This document shows positions 44,546 to 52,308 of a DNA stretch of 64,000 nucleotides, one piece after another. Source of the DNA: JAWWPY01 sp033854735. GTDB lineage: Bacteria > Actinomycetota > Actinomycetes > Streptosporangiales > Streptosporangiaceae. The DNA lies in NCBI GenBank assembly GCA_033854735.1, contig JAWWPY010000024.1:1-64000 (forward strand), written 5' to 3'. The first letter of the stretch is position 1, and each line of letters begins with the position of its first letter. Below the pieces are notes generated by a model. That model was not told the DNA's origin, made no database searches, and was given only the letters and a program-made list of their open reading frames with translations. A program made the translations under genes and the position numbers.

Positions 44546-44845
44546 GCGGTGTCTCCGCGGTCCTGCAGGGATGGCCTGACTGCGATTTGTACCATACGCA
44601 CTTCTTGCTGGTTAGCGGCAGTGATCTGGGGAACTTACCGGGCGGAAGGGCATTGCTGGAGGGCTGTCCATGCGGGCTGACGGCGACGGCTGATCAAGAC
44701 ACGGAGCCGCAGTTCCGCACCCTGCGTGTGCTGGGCGGCAGGACGTGACAGAATTCGCCGCCGGAATCGGGCACAACTGCGGCTCGCCAAGCGTTACACC
44801 CGCGCGACGAGGCGCACAACGAATAGGAGGGGGTGGAGTACCCAC
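44546..44845. other. Intergenic region between divergent pseudokinase and DUF4193 genes
   Basis: 300 bases without a gene. It must hold both promoters. AGGAGG just before 44846 (near 44825-44830) is the ribosome binding site of the DUF4193 gene, with an unusually long spacing of about 15 bases. No terminator or structured RNA stands out. Confidence 0.5.
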
Positions 44846-45145
44846 ATGGCAACTGACTATGACAGCCCACGGAAGACCGACGAAGAACTCACCGAAGACA
44901 GCCTGCAGGAACTGCAGGCACGCCGGATGGACAAGTCTTCCAGCACGATCGACATCGACCCTGACGATGTTGCGGAGTCGCTGGAGCTGCCGGGGGCGGA
45001 TCTGTCGAACGAGGAGTTGTCGTTTCGAGTCATTCCGCGCCAGGCTGACGAGTTCACGTGTTCCAGCTGTTTTCTGGTCCATCACCGGAGCCAGCTGGCG
45101 GAGGACCGCAACGGGCAACCGATCTGCCGGGAGTGCGCGGCCTGA
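44846..45145 (+). CDS. DUF4193 zinc-finger protein
   Basis: 99 residues, strongly actinobacterial family of unknown function. An acidic N-terminal half (SPRKTDEELTEDSLQEL; DIDPDDVAESLELPG) is followed by DLSNEELSFRV and a zinc site CSSCFLVHHRSQLAE ... CREC. Near-identical proteins sit close to hemH and dut in Streptomyces, so this is a core gene. Short and abundant in style; may bind RNA polymerase or DNA, unproven. Confidence 0.88.
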   Translation: MATDYDSPRKTDEELTEDSLQELQARRMDKSSSTIDIDPDDVAESLELPGADLSNEELSFRVIPRQADEFTCSSCFLVHHRSQLAEDRNGQPICRECAA

Positions 45146-45207
45146 CGGTGTGGCCGGGCAGCGCGCGGTGGGCTCGGGGCTGGCTTGGGCGCTATACAGT
45201 GCTGCGC

Positions 45208-46146
45208 ATGAAGCCGTGGTCCCTGCTGAAGCCCGCGCTGCTGCTCGCTACGCTGCTGCTCGCGGCGTGCGGGTCAGCAGGCCCGCCCACGCCCGCGGGC
45301 TCCGCGACGGGGCCCAGCGCGACGGCAACGCCGTCAGCCGGGCAGGATGCCCCCGGAAGCCCCAGTTCCGGCCAGTCTGGACCGGCTGGCGCGCTGCCGG
45401 CGGTCGCCCATACGGTCGTGGTGATCATGGAGAATCACTCCTACGGTGAAGTGATCGGCAGCCCTCAGGCGCCGTATATCGCCGCGCTCGCCCGGGAAGG
45501 CGCGCTCTTCACCCAGTCCCGGGCGGTGTCCCATCCGAGCGAGCCGAACTATCTGGCCCTGTTCTCGGGCAGCACCCAGGGCCTCACCAGCGACAACTGC
45601 CCGGAGACGTTCGGTGCCGCGAACCTGGCTTCTGGGCTGATCGCGGCCCACCGGACTTTCCTGGGGTATGTCGAGAGCCTGCCGCCGCAGGGCGCCCTGG
45701 TCTGCTCGAGCGGCGAGTACGCCCGCAAGCACGTGCCATGGGTCGATTTCACGAACGTGCCGCCGTCGGCGACCAGGTCGTTCACCAGCTTCCCCACCGG
45801 GAACTATGGCCGGCTTCCCGACGTCTCGTTCGTCATCCCGAACCTGTGCGATGACATGCACGACTGCCCGGTGGCCACCGGGGACAGCTGGCTCAAGCGG
45901 AACCTGGGCGGCTACGTGACCTGGGCCCAGCAGAATCACAGTCTGCTCATCCTGACCTGGGACGAGAATGACGGGAGCGGCGGCAACCAGATCACGACGA
46001 TCTTCGCAGGCCAGATGGTGCGCACCGGCCAGTACGCCATGCCGATCACCCACTACAGCGTGCTGCGGACCATCGAGGCGCTGTACGGGCTGCCGCCGGA
46101 CGCCAGTGCCGCGACAGCGGCCGTGATCCGCGGGGTGTGGCGATAG
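45208..46146 (+). CDS. Secreted lipoprotein phosphoesterase (PF04185-like)
   Basis: 312 residues. A lipoprotein signal peptide ends in LLLAACGS; a 40-residue Ala/Ser/Pro linker leads to a single phosphoesterase domain of the acid-phosphatase/phospholipase-C family. Metal and catalytic motifs are intact: VVIMENHSYGEVIG (Glu-Asn-His), SHPSEPNYLALFSG, IPNLCDDMHDC, LTWDENDGSGGN and THYSVLRTIEALYGLP. The ATG at 45208 follows a TATACA -10-like box by about ten bases, so transcription may start close to it. Same family as the next gene. Confidence 0.88.
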   Translation: MKPWSLLKPALLLATLLLAACGSAGPPTPAGSATGPSATATPSAGQDAPGSPSSGQSGPAGALPAVAHTVVVIMENHSYGEVIGSPQAPYIAALAREGALFTQSRAVSHPSEPNYLALFSGSTQGLTSDNCPETFGAANLASGLIAAHRTFLGYVESLPPQGALVCSSGEYARKHVPWVDFTNVPPSATRSFTSFPTGNYGRLPDVSFVIPNLCDDMHDCPVATGDSWLKRNLGGYVTWAQQNHSLLILTWDENDGSGGNQITTIFAGQMVRTGQYAMPITHYSVLRTIEALYGLPPDASAATAAVIRGVWR

Positions 46147-46150
46147 CCCT

Positions 46151-46292
46151 CCCCGGGCGTCGCCCGTAACCCAGCCCCGGGCATAGGGCCAAGCCACCCC
46201 GGGCGTCGCCCGTAACCCAGCCCCCGGGCATAGGGCCAAGCCACCCCGGGCACAGCCCGGCCAAGCCACCCCGGGCACAGCCCGGCAATCCA
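46151..46292. repeat. GC-rich tandem repeat array with small hairpins
   Basis: Two units of 46 and 47 bases (46151-46196, 46197-46243) differing by one inserted C, then two shorter related units of 25 and 24 bases (46244-46268, 46269-46292). All begin CCCCGGGC and end AAGCCA or AATCCA; several form CCGGGC-3-GCCCGG hairpins. The array follows the first phosphoesterase stop directly and may act as its terminator. Confidence 0.8.
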
Positions 46293-46379
46293 ACACTGAG
46301 CGGGTAGTCCGGTAAACAGTGGACGATGTATCATTTCTGTGATGACCCTCATGCGTAGAGTGACGATTGGGGGTTTTCG

Positions 46380-48188
46380 GTGTCCTCATCGTGTTCCCGC
46401 CTGCTGCCGGCCGCGCTGCTGGCCGGGACCGCGCTGACGCTCGCCGCCTGCAGTGCGCCGATGGCGCCGGGCGCCTCGCCCGACCGGGGCGGACCCTGTG
46501 CGCGGCATGGCTCCGCGATCGCCACGAAGTGCGGCTCCGCGTCATCGTCAGCGACCGGGGTACCGCAGTTCAGGCACATCGTGATCGCGGCCTTCGACGG
46601 CAAGTCCTACAGCCAGGTGATCGGTAACTCGTCGGCCCCCTTCTTCAGCAGCCTGGCCACCGGGGGTGCGGACTTCACCCAGTCCTTCGCGGAGGCCAGC
46701 CCGGGCCAGCCGAACTACCTCGCGCTGTTCTCCGGCAGCACTCAGGGCGTCACCACCGACTCCTGCCCGCACACGTTCACCGGCCCGAACCTGGGCGCTG
46801 ACCTCATCGCGGCCGGGCACACCTTCACCGGGTATGCGGAAGGTCTGCCAGCGGCCGGATCCGCGGTGTGCACCAGCGGGAACTACGCCCGCCAGCATGC
46901 CCCCTGGACCGACTTCCCGTCGGTGCCGGCCTCGGCCAGCCAGCCGTTCACCGCGTTCCCCTCGAGCAGCGGTTTCACCGCGCTGCCGGCGGTGTCCCTG
47001 GTCATCCCGAACGTCTGCCACAGCATGACAACCTGCTCGGTTGGCTCAGGCAACGGATGGCTGCAGAACCGCCTGGGTGCCTACGCGAACTGGGCGGCCG
47101 GCCATGACAGCCTGCTCATTGTGACCTTCGGCGGGAACGACGGCAGCGCGGGCAACCAGATTCCGACCATCGTCTACGGCGCCGACGTGCGGCCGGGGAA
47201 GTACAGCGAGCACGTCAACCACTACAACCTGCTGCGCACCATCGAGGAGGCCTACGGGCTGCCGTTCGACGGCGCGGCGGCCAGTACGGCGCCGATCACC
47301 GACATCTGGACCGGAGCCTCGTCCTCGCCGAGCCCATCGATCTCCCCGTCCAGCTCGGTCTCGCCGTCCAGCTCGGTCTCGCCGTCCAGCTCGGTCTCGC
47401 CGTCCGCGTCCGGCGCCATGCCCACGTTCAAGCACATTGTGCTCGTGATCTTCGAGAACCGCGGCTACGGCGAGGTGATCGGCAACTCGTCGGCGCCCTA
47501 CATCAACCAGTTGGCCGTCAGCGGTGCGAACTTCACCGACTTCGTGGCGGTAACCCACCCGAGCCAGCCGAACTACCTCGCGCTGTTCTCCGGCAGCAGC
47601 CAGGGAACGACCGATGACAGCTGCCCGCACACGTTCACCACCCCGAACCTGGCCCAGGGCCTGATCGCGGCGGGCAAGACCTTCACGGGCTACGTCGATG
47701 CCCTGCCCGCCGCCGGGGCCACGGTCTGCACCAGCGGGAACTACGCCCGCAAGCATGTCCCGTGGGTCAACTTCAGCAACGTGCCCACCTCGGTCACCAG
47801 GTCGTTCACCAGCTTCCCGCAGACCGCTTCGGCCAGCTTCAGCGCCCTCCCGGACGTCTCCTTCGTGGTCCCGGACCTGTGCAATGACATGCACAACTGC
47901 TCGGTCGCCGTGGGGGACACCTGGCTGAGCGCCCACATGAGCGCGTACGCCACCTGGGCCAAGGCCAATGACAGCCTGCTGATCGTGACGTTCGACGAGA
48001 ACGACGGGGTGGCGGGCAACATCGTCCCGACCGTCTTCGTCGGTGCCCATGTGAGGCCCGGGAACTACAGCGAGCACGTCACCCACTACAGCACGCTGCG
48101 CGCCATCGAGGCCGAGTACGGCCTGCCCTACGACGGCGCCGCCGCCAGCGCCGCGGCCATCACCGGGGTCTGGACCAGCGGAAGCTGA
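46380..48188 (+). CDS. Lipoprotein with tandem phosphoesterase domains, first one degenerate
   Basis: 602 residues: signal peptide with lipobox TLAACS, then two copies of the phosphoesterase domain (residues about 60-305 and 345-600) joined by a Ser/Pro linker. Domain 2 keeps all motifs: IFENRGYGEVIG, THPSQPNYLALFSG, VPDLCNDMHNC, VTFDENDG, THYSTLRAIE. Domain 1 keeps the fold motifs but has AAFDGKSYSQVIG, ASPGQPNYLALFSG, IPNVCHSMTTC and VTFGGNDG, losing the Glu, His and Asp metal or catalytic residues. So domain 1 is a pseudo-enzyme attached to an active one. GTG start at 46380; no clear Shine-Dalgarno. Confidence 0.87.
   Translation: MSSSCSRLLPAALLAGTALTLAACSAPMAPGASPDRGGPCARHGSAIATKCGSASSSATGVPQFRHIVIAAFDGKSYSQVIGNSSAPFFSSLATGGADFTQSFAEASPGQPNYLALFSGSTQGVTTDSCPHTFTGPNLGADLIAAGHTFTGYAEGLPAAGSAVCTSGNYARQHAPWTDFPSVPASASQPFTAFPSSSGFTALPAVSLVIPNVCHSMTTCSVGSGNGWLQNRLGAYANWAAGHDSLLIVTFGGNDGSAGNQIPTIVYGADVRPGKYSEHVNHYNLLRTIEEAYGLPFDGAAASTAPITDIWTGASSSPSPSISPSSSVSPSSSVSPSSSVSPSASGAMPTFKHIVLVIFENRGYGEVIGNSSAPYINQLAVSGANFTDFVAVTHPSQPNYLALFSGSSQGTTDDSCPHTFTTPNLAQGLIAAGKTFTGYVDALPAAGATVCTSGNYARKHVPWVNFSNVPTSVTRSFTSFPQTASASFSALPDVSFVVPDLCNDMHNCSVAVGDTWLSAHMSAYATWAKANDSLLIVTFDENDGVAGNIVPTVFVGAHVRPGNYSEHVTHYSTLRAIEAEYGLPYDGAAASAAAITGVWTSGS
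47343..47396. repeat. Three 18-bp units encoding the Ser/Pro linker
   Basis: Copies at 47343, 47361 and 47379 of TCGCCGTCCAGCTCGGTC (first copy with one change) encode SPSSSV three times; a partial fourth follows. Linker between the degenerate and intact phosphoesterase domains. Confidence 0.85.
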
Positions 48189-48223
48189 GCCCGGCTCGCC
48201 GGAGCGCCGGGGAGGCCCGGATC

Positions 48224-50002
48224 ATGGGGGAGGTGGATATACGACGGCACTCGCCAGCCGCTGACCTCATCTTCAGTGGAGGGCCGGTCTACACGGCCGG
48301 CGCGGCCAGGCGGAGCATGGCTGCGGCGGCGCGGGACACCCCCGGTGACGGCCCGCCGGCCGACGCGGTGGCGGTGCGTGGCGGCAGGATCGTGGCGGTC
48401 GGCGGGGCGCGCGAGATCCAGGATCTGGCCGGCCCCCGAACCGAGATGGTGGACCTACGAGGCCGGGCGCTGCTGCCCGGGTTTCAGGATGCGCACGTGC
48501 ACCCGGCGTTCGCCGGGGTGACCATGCTCCGCTGCGACCTCACCGATGCCGCCAGCCTCGATGACGCGCTCGCGCTGATCGCCGGCTACGCCCGCGCGCA
48601 CCCGGACCGGGAGTGGATCTCGGGCAGCGGCTGGCGGATGGAGTGGTTCGCCGGCGGAACGCCGCCTTATGACCTGCTTGACACCGCGGCCGGCGGCCGG
48701 GCTGTCTACCTCACCAACCGGGACGGCCACGGCGCCTGGGTCAGCTCCCGCGCCCTCGTCCTGGCTGGCCTGGATGCCGCTAGCCCGGATCCGGCGGACG
48801 GCCGCATCGAGCGCACCCCTGACGGCCGGCCGCAGGGCACGCTGCATGAGGGCGCCGCCACCCTGGTGGGCCGGCTGGTGCCAGCCCCCACCCTCGATGA
48901 GCGGCTGGCCGGGCTGCTGCTGGCCCAGCGGCACCTGCACTCACTCGGCATCACGGCCTGGCAGGACGCGATCATCGGCGACTACCTGGGGCACGCCGAC
49001 CCGCTGCCGGTCTACCTGGCCGCGGCGGCGGCCGGGCAGCTCACCGCGCGGGTGGAAGGCGCGCTCTGGTGGGACCGGGGGCGCGGCGGTGACCAGCTCG
49101 CGGACCTGCTCGGCCGCCGGGAACGGGTCCGCCGTGAGCTGGATGGGCCAGGGCAGGCGGGCAGGTTCCGCGCGAACACCGTGAAGATCATGCAGGACGG
49201 GGTGGCCGAGAACTTCACCGCCGGCATGATCGACGACTACCTGGACGGGTGCGGCGGCCAGACCGGCAACCGCGGCCTGTCCTACGTGGACCCGCGGGAA
49301 CTGCGCGAGCACGTCAGCCGCCTCGACGCGGCCGGGTTCGGCGTGCACTTCCACGCGATCGGTGACCGGGCCGTGCGGGAGGCGCTGGACGCGGTAGCCG
49401 CCGCGCGGGCCGCGAACGGCCCGACCGCGGGCCGGCATCACATCGCGCACCTGCAGGTGGTGCACGGTGCCGACATTCCGCGCTTCCGCGAACTGGGCGT
49501 GACCGCGAACATCCAGGCCCTCTGGGCCGCGCACGAGCCGCAGATGGACGAGCTGACCATCCCGTTCCTCGGCCCGCAGCGGGCCCAGCGCCAGTACCCG
49601 TTCGGTGACCTGCTGCGCTCGGGAGCGCGGCTGGCCGCGGGTAGCGACTGGGCGGTGACCAGCGCCAACCCGCTCTGGGGGATCCATACCGCGGTCACCA
49701 GGACATTGCCCCCAGCCGCAGCCGGGCCGGGGACTGAGCCTCCCGGCGACGGCGAGCCGGGAGCGGAGCCGTTGCTGCCCGGCCAGGCGCTCAGCCTGGG
49801 CGCGGCGCTGGCCGCCTACACCGCGGGGTCGGCGTACGTGAACAACCTGGATCAGGCCGGCGCTGTCGAGCCGGGCCGGCTCGCGGACCTCGTCGTGCTC
49901 GACCGGGACCCGTTCGCCGGGCCGGCCAAGGAGATTGGTTTCACCGCGGTCCTGCTCAGCTACGTCGAAGGCGAGCGCGTCTACGCCGCGCCGACCACGT
50001 AG
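48224..50002 (+). CDS. YtcJ-like amidohydrolase (amidohydrolase 3 family)
   Basis: 592 residues. Metal-dependent hydrolase with an N-terminal beta-sandwich (ADLIFSGGPVYTAG), metal HxH in FQDAHVHPAF, the later His residues in FHAIGDRAV and HHIAHLQVVH, and catalytic Asp in AAGSDWAVTSANP; closing region GRLADLVVLDRDPF. YtcJ-type enzymes act on diverse amide or ester substrates; not assignable. GGAGG nine bases before the ATG at 48224. Only a 29-base gap to the next gene. Confidence 0.9.
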   Translation: MGEVDIRRHSPAADLIFSGGPVYTAGAARRSMAAAARDTPGDGPPADAVAVRGGRIVAVGGAREIQDLAGPRTEMVDLRGRALLPGFQDAHVHPAFAGVTMLRCDLTDAASLDDALALIAGYARAHPDREWISGSGWRMEWFAGGTPPYDLLDTAAGGRAVYLTNRDGHGAWVSSRALVLAGLDAASPDPADGRIERTPDGRPQGTLHEGAATLVGRLVPAPTLDERLAGLLLAQRHLHSLGITAWQDAIIGDYLGHADPLPVYLAAAAAGQLTARVEGALWWDRGRGGDQLADLLGRRERVRRELDGPGQAGRFRANTVKIMQDGVAENFTAGMIDDYLDGCGGQTGNRGLSYVDPRELREHVSRLDAAGFGVHFHAIGDRAVREALDAVAAARAANGPTAGRHHIAHLQVVHGADIPRFRELGVTANIQALWAAHEPQMDELTIPFLGPQRAQRQYPFGDLLRSGARLAAGSDWAVTSANPLWGIHTAVTRTLPPAAAGPGTEPPGDGEPGAEPLLPGQALSLGAALAAYTAGSAYVNNLDQAGAVEPGRLADLVVLDRDPFAGPAKEIGFTAVLLSYVEGERVYAAPTT

Positions 50003-50030
50003 CCGACCGGCGCGGCGTAATCTTGTAATT

Positions 50031-51074
50031 ATGGAGCAGACCACACCGGATCAGGCACCACTGGGCGGCACACCACTGGGCCGGGTCCCGCTGGGCCGCG
50101 GTGGGCCGCTGGTGTCCAGGGCCGGGCTCGGCCTGATGGGCATGTCCGGGATCTACGGCGAGGCGGACGACGCGGAGAGCATCGCCACCATCCGCGCGGC
50201 CCTGGACGCGGGGATCACCCTGCTGGACACGGGCGACTTCTACGGCATGGGCCATAACGAACTGCTGCTGCGCGACGCACTGCGCGGCGTGCCCCGCGAC
50301 AGCGTGTTCATCCAGGTCAAATTCGGCGCCCAGCGGGACCCGCAGGGTGCTTTCGTCGGGTTCGACGCCAGCCCGGCGGCGGTGAAGAACTTCCTGTCCT
50401 ACTCGCTGCGGCGGCTCGGCACCGACTACATCGACCTCTACCAGCCAGCCCGGCTGGATCCGCAGGTGCCGATCGAGGACACCGTCGGCGCGGTCGCGGA
50501 GATGATCGGCGCAGGGTTTGTTCGTTGTGTCGGATTGTCTGAGGTGGGGGCGGAGACGATCCGCCGCGCGCATGCGGTCCACCCGATCAGCGCGCTGCAA
50601 ATCGAGTACTCGCTGATGAGCCGGGGCATCGAAGCCGAGATCCTGCCGGTGGTGCGTGAGCTGGGCATCGGCGTGACGGCTTACGGCATCCTGTCCCGTG
50701 GCCTGCTGAGTCCCGAGACGGCCCGGCTGGCGCCGGGTGACCCGAGGGCCCGGTTCCCCCGGTTCCACGACGGGAACCTGGAGCGCAACCTCGGCCTGCT
50801 CGGCGCGCTGGAGAAGCTGGCGCGGGAGCGGGGGGTCACCACCGCGCAGCTCGCCATCGCCTGGGTCGCCGCCCAGGGCAGCGACATCGTCCCGTTGATC
50901 GGCACCAAGCGGCGGACCCGGCTGGCCGAGGCGCTCGCGGCCTTCGACCTGGACCTCACCCCGGCTGAGCTAGCGGCCATCGAGGCCGCCGTCCCCGCGG
51001 ACGGCGTCGCCGGCGATCGCTACGACTCGCATTCCATGGCAACCCTGGACAGCGAGCGCCCGGCCCGTCCATGA
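50031..51074 (+). CDS. Aldo/keto reductase with altered active site
   Basis: 347 residues with the aldo/keto reductase barrel. Asp and Tyr are in LLDTGDFYGMG, Lys is in VFIQVKFGAQ, but the His-bearing strand, usually YYQHRxDP, reads LYQPARLDP, so the catalytic His is absent. C-terminal NADPH motif IVPLIGTKRRTRL is intact. The ATG at 50031 is preceded by TAATCT and TTGTAAT within 14 bases, without Shine-Dalgarno, suggesting a leaderless message. A Gly/Pro/Leu repeat (PLGGTPLGRVPLGRGGPL) precedes the barrel. Confidence 0.87.
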   Translation: MEQTTPDQAPLGGTPLGRVPLGRGGPLVSRAGLGLMGMSGIYGEADDAESIATIRAALDAGITLLDTGDFYGMGHNELLLRDALRGVPRDSVFIQVKFGAQRDPQGAFVGFDASPAAVKNFLSYSLRRLGTDYIDLYQPARLDPQVPIEDTVGAVAEMIGAGFVRCVGLSEVGAETIRRAHAVHPISALQIEYSLMSRGIEAEILPVVRELGIGVTAYGILSRGLLSPETARLAPGDPRARFPRFHDGNLERNLGLLGALEKLARERGVTTAQLAIAWVAAQGSDIVPLIGTKRRTRLAEALAAFDLDLTPAELAAIEAAVPADGVAGDRYDSHSMATLDSERPARP

Positions 51075-51234
51075 CCTGGAACTCTGCTGACCCGGCGGAC
51101 CCCCGGGCATAACCCCCCCATGATCACGCTCTGCTGACCCGGGGGGCCACCCCCGGACCCCCGGGCATAACGCCCCAATGATCACGCTCTGCTGACCCGG
51201 GGGACCACGCCCGGACTCCCGGGCATAACCTCCC
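51071..51234. repeat. Tandem ATGATCACG...GGGCATAAC repeat array
   Basis: Three units of 49, 58 and 57 bases starting at 51071, 51120 and 51178, each with ATGA(TCACG), CTCTGCTGACCCGG and CCCGGGCATAAC. A fourth start (51235) merges with the hairpin at 51229-51291. The first unit overlaps the aldo/keto reductase stop. Units are too short and spacer-free for a CRISPR. Confidence 0.85.
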
Positions 51235-51291
51235 ATGATCACGGAGTGTTTCTGGGTCTATGTGTCCGGAATACTCCGTGATCATGGGAGG
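51229..51291. terminator. Large hairpin, 19-bp perfect stem
   Basis: Arms 51229-51247 and 51273-51291, loop of 25 bases, between convergent genes and ending at the base before the acetamidase stop codon. Likely a bidirectional terminator that also belongs to the dispersed CCGTGATCATGGGA repeat (see 314-332). Confidence 0.78.
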
Positions 51292-52308
51292 TCAGCCGCC
51301 TCGGTAGGAGGCCGCTAGGGCGCGGAGGCTCGTGTGGGCGCTGTCCATGGCGCCGGTGGCAGGCAGGTAGCGCTTGGGCATCTTGGCCACGCTCGTGTAG
51401 TTCGGGTCGCAGACGTTCGCCAGCGGCGATTCGATGGCCTGGGTGACGAGCTGGTAGGCGTCCAGCACATCGAGCCCGTAGTCCGCGGCGATCCACTGCA
51501 CCATGTCGTGCTGCGCGATGCGGAAGGCGTCCTCCAGGGGGCGGGCCGAGCCGGCCGACATGATGTGCGTGTCCGACTCCAGCCGGGGCCACGCGCACGG
51601 CCTGCCCTTGATCAGGTCCACCGCGAGGACGGTGTTCATCGCTGTCTCCACGGCGACGCCGCAGGTCTCGCCCTCGCCCTGGCGGGCATGGCCGTCGCCC
51701 AGCGAGAAGAGCGCGCCCTCGACATTGATCCCCAGGTAGCAGGTGACCCCGGCGCGCATCTCCGGCGTGTCCATGTTGCCGCCGAACGCGTCGGGCACCA
51801 GGGCGCTGCGCACCTCCAGATTGGCGGGCGCGACACCCACCGTGCCGTGCATCGGGTTCAGCGGCAGGTCCACGGTGAAATCGCCCCGGCGTGCGGTGAA
51901 CCGGCAGGTGCCCTGCGCCCGGTCAAATTGCCAGAGCCACACGATCTCCGGCAGCGGGTCATGCAGCAGCGCCGTGGCGTGGGTGGCGCTCAGAGCGCCG
52001 AACAGCGGGACTGTCGTGGACGCGCCCCAGTCCCTGGCCGGCTCGATGGAGACGAAATGGACGGCCAGGGTGTCACCCGGCTCCGCGCCTTCGATGTAGA
52101 ACGGGCCGGTCTGCGGATTGAGGTAGGGAAACTCGCAGACCTCCGAGACCAGGTCGGTCTCGCTGCGCACCCGGCCGGCGAAACAGTCCTCGGTGAACAC
52201 CTCCAGCACCGCCGGAGTCCGGATCCGGGCCACCGGGGGAGCCCCGCCGAACGTCCAGGCGTACTGGCTGGGCGTCGGCCGGAAGTTGATGATCTCCGGC
52301 GCGCTCAT
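51292..52308 (-). CDS. Acetamidase/formamidase family protein
   Basis: 338 residues of the FmdA/AmdA family, which hydrolyse short aliphatic amides to acid and ammonia. Visible features: GPFYIEGAEPGDTLAVHFVSIEP, quoted by its key PGDTLAVHFVSIEP; NMDTPEMRAGVTCYLGINVE; LFSLGDGHARQGEGETCG. It begins with an ATG overlapping the permease stop (ATGA), so the permease and the amidase form one operon; the permease probably imports the amide or an amine. Confidence 0.9.
   Translation of the reverse strand: MSAPEIINFRPTPSQYAWTFGGAPPVARIRTPAVLEVFTEDCFAGRVRSETDLVSEVCEFPYLNPQTGPFYIEGAEPGDTLAVHFVSIEPARDWGASTTVPLFGALSATHATALLHDPLPEIVWLWQFDRAQGTCRFTARRGDFTVDLPLNPMHGTVGVAPANLEVRSALVPDAFGGNMDTPEMRAGVTCYLGINVEGALFSLGDGHARQGEGETCGVAVETAMNTVLAVDLIKGRPCAWPRLESDTHIMSAGSARPLEDAFRIAQHDMVQWIAADYGLDVLDAYQLVTQAIESPLANVCDPNYTSVAKMPKRYLPATGAMDSAHTSLRALAASYRGG

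Noticed and set aside
51071..51291. Possible CRISPR-like array
   Set aside because: Units are contiguous with no unique spacers and vary in length; no cas genes in the window.
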